NCBI GenBank assembly: GCA_022072615.1 | Contig: JAJVHS010000017.1 | Span: 1-64,000, forward strand | Length of the DNA stretch: 64,000 nucleotides | Source: Phycisphaerales bacterium | GTDB lineage: Bacteria > Planctomycetota > Phycisphaerae > Phycisphaerales > UBA1924 | Reading direction: 5' to 3' | Shown: positions 33,883 through 41,110 of the stretch, in pieces | How positions within the stretch are numbered: position 1 is the stretch's first letter | Layout: each line of letters opens with the position of its first letter | Program-made: the position numbers and the translations under genes | Notes under the pieces: model-generated | Databases searched by the model: none | Seen by the model: only the letters and a program-made list of their open reading frames with translations | What the model was told of the DNA's origin: nothing

Positions 33883-34791
33883 ATGAAGCGGTGGGAGGTC
33901 CCGGGCGGCGTCCGCTTCATCACGTGTTCTTGCCAGCGGCGGCTCCCGCTGTTTTCCAATCCCGGGATCGCGGGCCTCTTCGTCGATGCCATGGTCCGCG
34001 CACGCCGGAAGTTCGGTCTCGAGCTGTTCGCCTGGGTGGTCATGCCCGAGCACATCCACATGCTCGTCCGGCCCGCGGAGTCAGTCCCCCTCGGGCCCGC
34101 GCTGCACAGCCTCAAGATGACGGTCTCCAAGAGGGTGATCCCGCGGTGGGTGGCGCGGCGAGCGTCGATCTTGGACCGCATCGCCGACGGCCAGGGCCGC
34201 CCGCGGTTCTGGCAGAAGGGTGGCGGGTTTGATCGCAACGTGCGGGATGATGGTGAATTCTGCCGCGAAGTCAGGTACATTCACCGCAATCCGGTCGAGC
34301 GCGGGCTGGTGGCCCGGCCGGAGGAGTGGCGATGGTCCAGCGTCCGGTGGTGGATGGGCTTGCGGGAGGGCGAGGTCGAGTGCGATCCGCCGCCGGGCAA
34401 CCCGAGATCGTGGCTGAACTGGAAGGGTTCATGTGAGGTTCGAAGGCGGGCATTGCCGGACTCCATTGACCAGACCAAGACACCGAAGTCTCAGAGCAGA
34501 CTTCGGTGGCACGGTCGGCAGCCGTCACATGTACGGAGTCGCTCTTCGGTGCCACCCCGCCGCCAACTTCCAGCCAGCAGAGGCCGCATCCGAGTCGTGC
34601 TGCCGTCGATCGGCTCTGCGACCCCGGGCTCGGCGGCTCAGGGTGTGCTCGGCGATTCGACCCATGATTCCATGATGCGTGGGCGGCCAGGCCGGCTGCG
34701 GATTCTGTTCCGTGCGGGTCCGACTTCCTGTAAACTGCCGCGGGCCGAGCGGGGATCCGGTTCGAGTGCATCATCGCGAGCAGGAAGCTGA
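33883..34791 (+). CDS. REP-associated tyrosine transposase (RAYT, Y1_Tnp), read-through C-terminus
   Basis: A Y1 (HUH) transposase of the TnpA-REP group, which nicks hairpin REP elements on single-stranded DNA. ATG 33883 gives MKRWEVPGGVRFITCSCQRR; GTG codons at 33832 and 33853 are alternatives, but the first lies in the hairpin of element a. The HUH motif is in WVVMPEHIHMLVRP and the catalytic Tyr in REVRYIHRNPVERGLV, followed by EEWRWSSVRWW. Relatives end soon after WKG. Here the frame slips and bypasses the TGA at 34434-34436, so the open frame runs 118 codons into element c and the ~400 bp repeat with unrelated Arg/Ser-rich sequence. The catalytic part is intact. It is flanked by inverted elements a and c, a REPtron-like unit. 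Confidence 0.85.
   Translation: MKRWEVPGGVRFITCSCQRRLPLFSNPGIAGLFVDAMVRARRKFGLELFAWVVMPEHIHMLVRPAESVPLGPALHSLKMTVSKRVIPRWVARRASILDRIADGQGRPRFWQKGGGFDRNVRDDGEFCREVRYIHRNPVERGLVARPEEWRWSSVRWWMGLREGEVECDPPPGNPRSWLNWKGSCEVRRRALPDSIDQTKTPKSQSRLRWHGRQPSHVRSRSSVPPRRQLPASRGRIRVVLPSIGSATPGSAAQGVLGDSTHDSMMRGRPGRLRILFRAGPTSCKLPRAERGSGSSASSRAGS
34480..34557 (+). repeat. REP-like hairpin element c (downstream flank of the RAYT gene)
   Basis: Plus orientation. Perfect 11-bp hairpin arms (34481-34491 and 34498-34508, CACCGAAGTCT) with a 6-base loop, then GGTGGCACGG, a spacer, then CTTCGGTGCCACC. That last segment repeats the 3' arm and so could also pair with the 5' arm. Confidence 0.85.
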
Positions 34792-34966
34792 GAGCAACCG
34801 TCCGCTCGGTGATGAGAAGGTGTGCAAACGGTGGAAGGAGTTCGTGTGAGCATGAGCGTGCCGACGCGCACCAGCACCAGGACACCGAGGTCGAAGCGAC
34901 CTCGGTGGTACGGCGCGGGAAGTCCCCCACGCGACGGGCGAATCCCGGCGCCACCTGCCGCGGATA
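34560..34966 (+). repeat. ~400 bp dispersed repeat, copy 1 (inverted to 40588-40981)
   Basis: A segment nearly identical, by eye, to the reverse complement of 40588-40981. Shared stretches include the CCAGCAGAGGCCGC region and the block coding QGVLGDS and RPGRLRILFRAG when read in frame. The 3' end holds hairpin element d; the other end abuts element c. It has no intact gene. Confidence 0.85.
34882..34958 (+). repeat. REP-like hairpin element d
   Basis: Plus orientation, inside repeat copy 1. Perfect 11-bp arms (34883-34893 and 34897-34907, CACCGAGGTCG) with a 3-base loop, then GGTGGTACGG, a spacer containing CACGCGACGG, then CCCGGCGCCACC. It is the left flank of the cargo gene at 35015-35536. 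Confidence 0.85.
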
Positions 34967-35014
34967 TTATGTACAGCACATGGGTTCGATGCACGGGACG
35001 GTGCGAACAGCTAT

Positions 35015-35536
35015 ATGACTACTGACACCACACACGCTCGCATACTTCTGAAGAGCAGCACGGCAATACGGCATCTGTCTTGGTTCTTGGGTTGCAAATG
35101 CCGATGGTCAATACTCTCACTTCTATTGATCGTTCTGGTATTTGCTCTATCCACTTTGTGTTCGGCAGTTGTCGCTGTTCCGTATAAGCATGCCACGGTG
35201 TATCTATTGCCCGGTTCGATTGCTTGCAAATGGACCAACCCAAAGTTCCATCGCTCCGCAAAACAGACGTTTCAGATAACATTTTCTAGACAAGCTGGCT
35301 TATTCTCGCTTTCGCCGGAATTGAGACTCGATGCGAGTACACAACGCTTGGTGCTTCCACTTTGGCTGTTCGCAATGGCGCCCCTTGTTGCGATTGCCTA
35401 TAGAGTTCTTATTACTGTCAATCGCATAAACTCTAATAAATGTTATGCCTGTGCATATTCATTGGAAAATATAGGAATTAGTGAGCGGTGCTCCGAGTGT
35501 GGAGTCCAATCTATACGTCGTAGACGACAGATTTGA
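35015..35536 (+). CDS. Hypothetical membrane protein with C-terminal zinc ribbon (cargo of the element island)
   Basis: A 173-residue A/T-rich gene. The protein has a first transmembrane helix (WSILSLLLIVLVFALSTLCS), an exposed domain of about 65 residues, a second helix (LVLPLWLFAMAPLVAIAYRV) and a cytoplasmic tail with a zinc-ribbon pair (CYACAYSLENIGISERCSEC, residues about 142-161). Planctomycete membrane proteins often end in such C-x2-C ribbons. Function unknown. Its base composition is unlike native genes nearby. It lies between hairpin element d on the left and element b, in inverted orientation, on the right, so it may move or have arrived with them. No ribosome site better than GTGCGAACAGC is seen. 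Confidence 0.62.
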   Translation: MTTDTTHARILLKSSTAIRHLSWFLGCKCRWSILSLLLIVLVFALSTLCSAVVAVPYKHATVYLLPGSIACKWTNPKFHRSAKQTFQITFSRQAGLFSLSPELRLDASTQRLVLPLWLFAMAPLVAIAYRVLITVNRINSNKCYACAYSLENIGISERCSECGVQSIRRRRQI

Positions 35537-35689
35537 CAACACAATAGAAGCTATCCCGGAGCATGTCAGAGGTCCCGGCGCAGCCGATCGGCGTCGGTCG
35601 GCAGGTCCAGAGTGTTTAGCCACGCCAGGCCCTTCCGACTCCACAGCTCCCGAGGGCGGCATGACGCCGTGGCTCTTGAGTAAATGCTA

Positions 35690-35845
35690 TCCCAGAACCT
35701 GTCTGAGCAGGATGATCGAGCATCCCAGGTGCAGGAAGCCCTGGAAGAGAGCATGGTGGACTTCTCGTAGCGGATGCACAGGCGTCGGAAGTTCTGGAAC
35801 CGTGAGATCGTGCGTTCGACCGTCAGCGTCGGCTGGTGGCACCGG
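35690..35845 (-). pseudogene. IS5-like transposase C-terminal remnant (frameshifted)
   Basis: The minus strand reads LTVERTISRFQNFRRLCIRY and EKSTML in one frame. It then continues after a slip with FQGFLHLGCSIILLRQVLG in another, together matching the C-terminal end (ER-x-F, RRL-x-I-R-YE) of IS5-family DDE transposases. Only about 45 residues survive, and the frameshift makes it non-functional. It lies next to element b, whose tail begins 13 bases before the upstream limit of the remnant. It is debris of an insertion within the accessory island. Confidence 0.7.
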
Positions 35846-35910
35846 AGTAGGTCTCGGTGCGCGTGACGCCCTCGGCCGTGCCACCGATGTCTGCCTTGAG
35901 ACATCGGTGT
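35832..35910 (-). repeat. REP-like hairpin element b
   Basis: Minus orientation; nearly identical to element a. Perfect arms ACCGATGTCT (35883-35892 and 35899-35908), then the 49-bp tail unit (35832-35880). It forms an inverted pair with element d around the zinc-ribbon membrane gene. Confidence 0.85.
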
Positions 35911-35931
35911 GCCTTTGCCGGCATTTGTACA

Positions 35932-36036
35932 CCGCCGCGCCACCCATCGCGGAATCACCCGCCTGGAGACCGTCATCTTGAGGCTGTGCAGCACGGGCCC
36001 GAGCGGGGCCGCCTCCGCGGGCCTGACGAGCATGTG
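35932..36036 (-). pseudogene. RAYT fragment
   Basis: The minus strand encodes HMLVRPAEAAPLGPVLHSLK followed by MTVSRRVIPRWVARR, the middle of a REP-associated tyrosine transposase from the second His of the HUH motif onward. It is about 85% similar by eye to residues near 50-90 of the intact copy at 33883. Both the N-terminal part and the catalytic Tyr are missing, and the frame runs into element b. Hence a truncated second copy in the opposite orientation. Confidence 0.75.
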
Positions 36037-36140
36037 CGCATGCGTTCATCCGCTGCCATCTGACCCGTGTGATCGGTGCGTATCCGTGGCTGTCTTGACA
36101 GCATTCTCGCCGGCGCGTCGCGCTCATATCATTCGGGTCC

Positions 36141-37856
36141 ATGCCCGCACGGACCGTCTATCTCGAAACCTTCGGCTGCCAGATGAACGAGCTCGACAGC
36201 GAGCTGGTCATCGGCCAGCTCCGAGCCCTGGGCTACGGCCTCACCGCCAACGCCCGGGCCGCCGATGTCGTTCTGTACAACACCTGCTCGGTGCGCGAGC
36301 ACGCCGAGCAGAAAGTCAGGTCGCGCCTGGGCGAACTGGCGATCCGCAAACGCGAGCAGCCGGAGCTGGTGGGGGGGGTCCTGGGCTGCCTGGCCGAACG
36401 CGACGGCGTTGCGCTCATCAAGCGCATGCCGGTCGTTGACGTGCTCTGCGGCCCGGGCGAGCTCGACAAGCTCCCGGCGCTCCTCGACAACGCGTTCCGC
36501 ACCCGCGCGGCGCTCCTTGCCGACGATCCGGCCCCGCGCGTCGGCAGCGACGGTGAAGTCTCCCACTGGGCGGCCGAACGGTCCGCGTCGCAGGTCGCGC
36601 TCCAGGGCAGCGCCTCGCGCCGCAGCGCCGTGCTCGCCGCCGCCGAAGACTCGCTCGAGATGCTCGACCTGTCCCGAGCCGTGTCTCCCATCGACGCCGA
36701 CACCGACCCGCACACCGGCCGCCCGCGGTCTTCCGCCTACGTCCGGATCACCCGCGGGTGCAACAAGTTCTGCACCTACTGCGTCGTCCCGTTCACGCGC
36801 GGCGCGGAGATCCACCGCCCGCCCGACCACATCCTCGACGAATGCAAGCGCCTCGCCGACGCGGGCGTGATCGAGATCACGCTGCTGGGCCAGACCGTCA
36901 ACCACTACCGGTTCGAGCACGGCGCCGCCGTCTCCGTCAACGGCGTCACGCAGCCGCAGAAGGGCCGGTCATACTCCGGCGGGCACCGGCGCGACCCCTT
37001 CGCGAGCGAACAGACCACCACCTTCGCGGACCTGCTTGCCCGCATCCATGAAGAGGTCCCCGCGATCCAGCGCCTGCGCTTCGTCACGAGTTATCCGCGG
37101 GATTTCGGCGACGACGTGCTGGAGGTCATGCGCCAGAGCCCGCGCATCTGCCGCTACCTGCACGTCCCCGCGCAGTCGGGGTCCGATCGCCTCCTCAAGA
37201 TGATGAACCGCGGGTACTCGGTGAGCGAGTACCTCGAGTTCCTGGACCGTGCGCGCGGCCATCTCGACCAGCCCGAGATCAACCGCCCGTTGATGGTGTC
37301 GGGCGATTTCATCGTCGGCTTCCCCACCGAGACCGATGAGGACTTCGAGGCGACCGTGTCGCTGCTCAACTCCTTCATCTCAAAGTACCCGCCCCGCCCG
37401 GGGACGACCGCGATTGAGCGGTTCCCGGACGACGTGCCCGAGGCGGTGAAGCGGGCTCGGAACAACCGCCTGCTCGCGCTCCAGGCCGAGGTGAGCGACG
37501 AGATCAGCCGCGAGCAGATCGGCCGCGAGTTCTCGGTGCTGGTCGAGGGGTTGTCCCGCAAGCAGGCCAAGCGCCAGGCCCGGGCAAGGGAAAACGTGGG
37601 GGCTGAGAGCGGGCTGGTCGCGCTGACGGTTTCCGGACGTTCACCCGCCGCTGAGCCTGAGACTCAGCCCGAACCCGCCGAGGACCAGGCCGTGCAGTTC
37701 TCGGGCCGGACCGACGGCGACCAGATCGTCTTCCTGGACGTCCCGGCCGGTTCGTTCCGCAATGGGGCAGGCGAGTCGCTGATCGGCCGGATCGTCCGGG
37801 TGCGGGTGACGGGCGCGCGTGTTCTGGGGCTGACGGCCAGCCTGCTCAAGGACTGA
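36141..37856 (+). CDS. miaB: tRNA-2-methylthio-N6-dimethylallyladenosine synthase MiaB
   Basis: A 571-residue radical-SAM methylthiotransferase that converts i6A37 of tRNA to ms2i6A. The N-terminal UPF0004 cluster cysteines are Cys13 (TFGCQMNELDS), Cys49 (YNTCSVREHAEQK) and Cys83 (LGCLAERDG). The radical-SAM cluster is Cys207, Cys211 and Cys214 (RGCNKFCTYCVVPFTRG), followed by LLGQTVNHYRF and LHVPAQSGSDRLLKMMNRGY. A TRAM domain ends the protein. Three features differ from the norm: about 55 extra residues between the two cluster domains (135-190), an insertion after VNHYRF, and a gap of about six residues in EATVSLLNSFISKYPPRPGT where relatives have an extra turn of helix. All cluster cysteines are present. 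It is a native GC-rich gene inside the mobile-element region. Confidence 0.95.
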   Translation: MPARTVYLETFGCQMNELDSELVIGQLRALGYGLTANARAADVVLYNTCSVREHAEQKVRSRLGELAIRKREQPELVGGVLGCLAERDGVALIKRMPVVDVLCGPGELDKLPALLDNAFRTRAALLADDPAPRVGSDGEVSHWAAERSASQVALQGSASRRSAVLAAAEDSLEMLDLSRAVSPIDADTDPHTGRPRSSAYVRITRGCNKFCTYCVVPFTRGAEIHRPPDHILDECKRLADAGVIEITLLGQTVNHYRFEHGAAVSVNGVTQPQKGRSYSGGHRRDPFASEQTTTFADLLARIHEEVPAIQRLRFVTSYPRDFGDDVLEVMRQSPRICRYLHVPAQSGSDRLLKMMNRGYSVSEYLEFLDRARGHLDQPEINRPLMVSGDFIVGFPTETDEDFEATVSLLNSFISKYPPRPGTTAIERFPDDVPEAVKRARNNRLLALQAEVSDEISREQIGREFSVLVEGLSRKQAKRQARARENVGAESGLVALTVSGRSPAAEPETQPEPAEDQAVQFSGRTDGDQIVFLDVPAGSFRNGAGESLIGRIVRVRVTGARVLGLTASLLKD

Positions 37857-38014
37857 TAACAACGCCAATGGGACGCCCGGGTGGGCCTGCGCGGGCTGCG
37901 CGGGCGGTCGCGCGTCAGCGGGGGGTAGTTTCCTCGTCGGCAGCGTGCAAGTGGCGGAACCGAACGCACCTTGGATGCGGATGAGTGAGTGCGCCCGGGT
38001 GCGTTTCCGCCCGG

Positions 38015-38047
38015 CCCATCGCCGTTAGGAAGACGGAGGGCGATGGG
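38015..38047 (+). promoter_or_regulatory. Leader stem-loop upstream of the PAP-tail gene
   Basis: A perfect 9-bp outer stem CCCATCGCC (38015-38023) with GGCGATGGG (38039-38047) and a 15-base loop, ending 64 bases before the ATG at 38112. TTGACA follows at 38051-38056, but no -10 is evident. The rest of 37857-38111 is GC-rich and shows no gene; no known riboswitch consensus was recognised. Confidence 0.4.
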
Positions 38048-38111
38048 GGCTTGACAGCCACGCTGCTCAGGTGTCCCCCCTTCCAGGGGCTTCACAAGCG
38101 GAGTAAGAGAG

Positions 38112-38783
38112 ATGAAGAAGAGTCTGGTTTCCGTGGTCGGTCTGTGTTTGGCTGCTGGCGTGGCTCAGGCGAGCATCGCCTTCAGCTTCGCCGACCCGCC
38201 GAACGGGCGTCAGCTGACGAACGTCAAGGATGGTGTCGCCCCCGGCATCAGCCTGATGACGTACGACATGGGCGCTCCCCTGGTGTTCTACGTGGACGGC
38301 ACGGAGGAGTCGCTCGGTGTGCTGACGTTCGGCAACGCCCGGATGGAGCTGCGGTTTGAGCTCTCCCCGGCGGTGACGATCGGCGGCGTGACGACCGCCC
38401 CGGTGGCCGGCTTCTTCCGCGTGTTCAACGCGGACAGCGGTCAGGACATCGTGACCGGCCGTTCGAACGACGGCGCGTTCGTCCGCGTCGCCGGCACCAA
38501 CTCGATCCTGTTCAGCTCGCCCGACGGCTTCACCTACGCCGAAGGCCCCGAGCTGATCTCGTGGCTCCCCAGCGGCCAGACGCTCGCCGCTGACCAGGAA
38601 GCCGTCTTCACCCTGACCGACGTGCTGGTCGCCGGTGGCGGCAGCATGTTCGCCGCGGGCGGCGTCTTCAAGGACTTCGCGGCCAACGCGTCGTTCTCGG
38701 GCACCTCGGCCCTCGTTCCTGCCCCGGGCGCCATCGCCCTGGCCGGCATCGGCGGCCTGCTCGTGGCGCGTCGCAAGCGCTAA
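38112..38783 (+). CDS. Secreted protein with PEP-CTERM-like (PAP) tail
   Basis: A 223-residue exported protein starting at ATG 38112 after GGAG at nine bases. The signal peptide is MKKSLVSVVGLCLAAGVAQA. The body is beta-rich and hydrophobic (APLVFYVDGTEESLGVLTFG, then FFRVFNADSGQDIVTGRSND) with no catalytic motif. The tail is VPAPGAIALAGIGGLLVARRKR. A leader stem-loop precedes the gene, and a GNRA-capped terminator follows, so it is monocistronic. It is native in base composition although surrounded by the mobile island. Sorting by an exosortase-like system is inferred from the tail only. Confidence 0.86.
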   Translation: MKKSLVSVVGLCLAAGVAQASIAFSFADPPNGRQLTNVKDGVAPGISLMTYDMGAPLVFYVDGTEESLGVLTFGNARMELRFELSPAVTIGGVTTAPVAGFFRVFNADSGQDIVTGRSNDGAFVRVAGTNSILFSSPDGFTYAEGPELISWLPSGQTLAADQEAVFTLTDVLVAGGGSMFAAGGVFKDFAANASFSGTSALVPAPGAIALAGIGGLLVARRKR

Positions 38784-38831
38784 GCAACTTCACCGCTCCG
38801 GCGGTGCCACGGTTTGAATCTATTGTGCGAA

Positions 38832-38869
38832 CGAACGGGCGGCCCGCGAAAGCGGGTCGCCTTCGTTTT
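38832..38869 (+). terminator. Intrinsic terminator with GAAA tetraloop
   Basis: A 9-bp stem (38839-38847 with 38852-38860, one G-T pair) capped by GAAA. It is extended by a CGAA/TTCG outer stem and followed by TTTTG. Confidence 0.85.
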
Positions 38870-38870
38870 G

Positions 38871-38905
38871 AAGGCACCCGGCATCGGGCACTGGGCATCA
38901 GGGAA
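38871..38905 (+). repeat. Octamer-like repeat trace D
   Basis: Degenerate GGCAC/GGCATC units (AGGCACCC, GGCATCGG, GCACTGG, GCATCAGG) between convergent genes. This is a weak member of the octamer family. Confidence 0.5.
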
Positions 38906-38915
38906 AGGCCCGTTG

Positions 38916-39248
38916 CTAAAGGTCGTCGTTCGCGCGCGGCGGGCGCGGGGCCGCGGGCCGGTCGGGCTTCACGGCCCGGGCCGACGACGCAAGCTCGCCC
39001 ACGAGCTGCGCGAGGCCCTTGACGTCGCGAGCGGCGACGATCGCGGCCGTGCGCTTGGGGTCGGCGGCGGTCTTGCCGAGCATGTCCGCCGCCCGCTTCC
39101 ACAGCCGCGTCTTGGCGGCGTCGGTCTCGGCGACGGCGAGATCGGAGACGAGCTCCTGGAGCGAGGTCACGACACGCGTGTCGGCGTGCTCGTAGTACCG
39201 CTTGACGATGCCCTGCTGGTAGCGTGAGAGGTGCTGGCCCTTTGCCAT
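38916..39248 (-). CDS. Small conserved hypothetical protein
   Basis: A 110-residue protein beginning MAKGQHLSRYQQGIVKRYYEH. The N-terminal signature (K-G-x-H-L-S-x-YQ-x-GIV-x-RYYEH) is one I associate with a short protein common in planctomycetes and other phyla. It is helical, basic and without signal peptide, with a Pro/Arg-rich tail (RPAAPRPPRANDDL). SLQELVSDLAVAETDAAKTR and WKRAADMLGKTAADP make up the middle. Function unknown. It is convergent with the PAP-tail gene across a terminator. Native base composition. Confidence 0.72.
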   Translation of the reverse strand: MAKGQHLSRYQQGIVKRYYEHADTRVVTSLQELVSDLAVAETDAAKTRLWKRAADMLGKTAADPKRTAAIVAARDVKGLAQLVGELASSARAVKPDRPAAPRPPRANDDL

Positions 39249-39605
39249 CGGGTGACTCTACGCGTGGGACAAATGGTGGGCCATCCCGCGCTCAGCGTTG
39301 TCTTGAGCCGCTGAAAGCGGCGTCCGGTGGTTGCCAGCGGCGGAGCCGCTGGTGGGCGAGCCGCCTCCGCGCCGGGTCCATGACCGAGATGCAGGCAGCA
39401 ACATCGAGCGCGAGCGTGAGCGGGGGTTTGCGGCTCGTGTGCGCGGCAGGTTGATCGAGCGGGAGCGATCGCCAGGTGCCTGTTGCTCGCGACAAGCCCG
39501 CCCTGGCGGGTCGAGCTGCGCGCGCACGGAGACCGCTCGTCGGTTCGCACGGGCAGAGGGGCTGGCCGCCCCTCTGCAACTCCCCGCCCGAAGGCAAGAG
39601 TCGGG
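39249..39605. other. GC-rich gap without a recognisable gene
   Basis: It contains two simple hairpins, 39308-39320 (CCGCT/AGCGG) and 39334-39352 (CCAGCGGC/GCCGCTGG, 3-base loop), and otherwise nothing that reads as a gene. The short frames present lack start signals and family features. Confidence 0.6.
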
Positions 39606-39687
39606 ACATCACCTTCCTCAAAGCAGAAAGGTGATGGCACGGCACCGGACGGGTCTGCAAATCGCTGTGAACGTGATGCCACCTGCC
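39606..39687 (+). repeat. REP-like hairpin element h
   Basis: Plus orientation. ACATCACCTT, loop, AAGGTGAT (arms 39608-39615 and 39628-39635), then GGCACGG, a spacer, and GTGATGCCACCTGCC. It is the left flank of the cargo gene at 39816-40295; its arm sequence resembles that of element e on the other flank. Confidence 0.75.
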
Positions 39688-39815
39688 TGATAGTGGTCCT
39701 GTACATCGACACCTGGGGATACCTTGTCGGGCGTTCCGGCACTCGGGCCGTCGGTAAGAAGATCCAACAGTAGACCAGTGGCCGTTTAGTAACTATCAAT
39801 CGGGGCAAATCACGT

Positions 39816-40295
39816 TCAACCTGGATCGACAATGCTCGTTAATATAACGAGCCGTTTATCGTCAATAATTGTCAATTTGCCATCGGTGAAAATCGCGTAC
39901 CAATAACCCTCGTTATCATTCCAAACGCAAGCCAACAGACGATCATTTGTGTCGGCATTTTGATTCCATGTTGATCGGCATACCCAAACATCGTCTACTT
40001 TCTTAAATGCGGATTCGGGTGTTGGACTACGGTTCCGATGCGGGACAGTAAACGTTAGGCCATTTACTGCGTTTCTTGCTCGCACGGCATTCCCGATTTC
40101 GTCGACGGGAGGTCTTTCAGACTGTAGCCACACTAATTGAACTGATCTCAATACTCCTGCGGCATTTGTACTCCAGGTGCGCGGATCTTGCGGGTTAGAC
40201 AAACTGTTGAGGAGCCTTAGAATCGCGGCTGCCATGACTAAAGCACAGCAAGTGCCGAGAATCATCCATCCGGGTTTTGCAGTACGTTTTGTCAT
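39816..40295 (-). CDS. Hypothetical single-pass membrane protein (cargo of the element island)
   Basis: A 159-residue A/T-rich gene from ATG 40295. A short cytoplasmic start (MTKRTAKPG) leads into a transmembrane helix (WMILGTCCALVMAAAILRLL) and then an exposed domain with LVWLQSERPPVDEIGNAVRA, KVDDVWVCRSTW and DGKLTIIDDKRLVIL. This resembles the short pseudopilin-like or secreted proteins common in planctomycetes only in topology; no family is recognised. The base composition contrasts with the native genes. It lies between hairpin elements h (left, plus) and e (right, minus), which share arm sequences. Confidence 0.55.
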   Translation of the reverse strand: MTKRTAKPGWMILGTCCALVMAAAILRLLNSLSNPQDPRTWSTNAAGVLRSVQLVWLQSERPPVDEIGNAVRARNAVNGLTFTVPHRNRSPTPESAFKKVDDVWVCRSTWNQNADTNDRLLACVWNDNEGYWYAIFTDGKLTIIDDKRLVILTSIVDPG

Positions 40296-40329
40296 CTGGA
40301 ATACAAAAACTCCATGCGGAACGACCTCG

Positions 40330-40404
40330 CAGGTGTCATCACCTTCACGCTTGCCTGAGGTCGTCCCACGCCGCGCCACCACCTTCTGCTTGAGAAGGTG
40401 GTGT
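40330..40404 (-). repeat. REP-like hairpin element e
   Basis: Minus orientation. Perfect arms ACCACCTTCT (40378-40387 and 40393-40402) with a 5-base loop, then GGTGGCGCGG, a spacer, and GTGAAGGTGATGACACC, which repeats the AAGGTG of the 3' arm. Confidence 0.82.
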
Positions 40405-40587
40405 CTTGGTTTTCGGTTCTCCCTCCTCCCTCAGGGCAGGTGGCGTCGAGATCATTCGCGTCGTGAAGTCCGTCCAACGTCGTGCCATCAGGGTCGGCGC
40501 TGCGATCTTGGTGCTCGTCGACTCGCGACCGGCGATTCGTGTGTTCACGTGGTATGCTCGGGTCGATGACGGCGAGCGAGGTCATCC

Positions 40588-40981
40588 GGCAGGTGGCACC
40601 GGGCTTCGCCCGTCGCGTGGGGTCTTTCCGCGCCGTGCCACCGGGATCGCTTCGATCCCGGTGTCCTGGTGCTCGTGCGCGTCGGTACGCTCATCTCACA
40701 CGAACTCCTTCCACCGTTTGCACACCTTCTCATCACCGAGCGGACGGTCGCTTTCGGCTTCCTGCTCGCGACGACCCATTCGAACCGGATCCCCGCTCGG
40801 CCCGCGGCAGTTTACAGGAAGTCGGACCCGCACGGAACAGAATCCGCAGCCGGCCTGGCCGCCCGGGCATGATGGAATCACTGTTCGAATCGCCGAGCAC
40901 CCCCTGAGCCGCCGAGCCCGGGTCGCAGAGCCGATCGACGGCAGCACGACACGGAAGCGGCCTCTGCTGGCTGGAAGGCGG
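40588..40981 (-). repeat. ~400 bp dispersed repeat, copy 2 (inverted to 34560-34966)
   Basis: The reverse complement of copy 1 with a few scattered differences. Hairpin element f is at the same relative place as element d in copy 1. The two copies face each other across about 5.6 kb containing miaB and other genes. Confidence 0.85.
40589..40664 (-). repeat. REP-like hairpin element f
   Basis: Minus orientation. Perfect arms ACCGGGATCG (40640-40649 and 40653-40662) with a 3-base loop, then GGTGGCACGG, a spacer with CACGCGACGG, and CCCGGTGCCACC. Confidence 0.85.
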
Positions 40982-41110
40982 TGCCACCTGCCTCTTGGCT
41001 CTGGTGCTCGACGGCGCGCTCATGCTCGCACGAATTTGTTCCACCGCATCCCCGCAGCTTCCTTGACATTCCCCCGGACCGGAACCGCGGCACGCAACAC
41101 CCCCGCGCGA

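Larger units (their letters stand above)
35537..36140. other. 604-base gap with transposase debris and one REP-like element
   Basis: No intact gene. It holds an IS5-like transposase tail (minus strand, 35690-35845), hairpin element b with the third copy of the 49-bp unit (35832-35910), and a short RAYT fragment (minus strand, 35932-36036), then about 100 bases with nothing recognisable before miaB. Confidence 0.8.
40296..41110. other. 815-base gap made of repeat elements
   Basis: No gene. It holds element e (40330-40404), element f (40589-40664), the second copy of the ~400 bp repeat (40588-40981), a solitary element tail (GGTGCCACCTGCC near 40980-40992) and about 100 bases before the kdsD stop with nothing recognised. 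Confidence 0.8.

Noticed and set aside
37857-38111. Riboswitch in the leader of the PAP-tail gene
   Set aside because: There is one good stem-loop, but no match to any riboswitch core that I know, and the gene is not metabolic.
40870-40900. tRNA-like TTCGAATC sequence
   Set aside because: No cloverleaf arms around it; it lies inside the dispersed repeat.
33706-40992. Retron or group II intron based on hairpin RNA-like elements
   Set aside because: There is no reverse transcriptase in the window; a RAYT is present instead.
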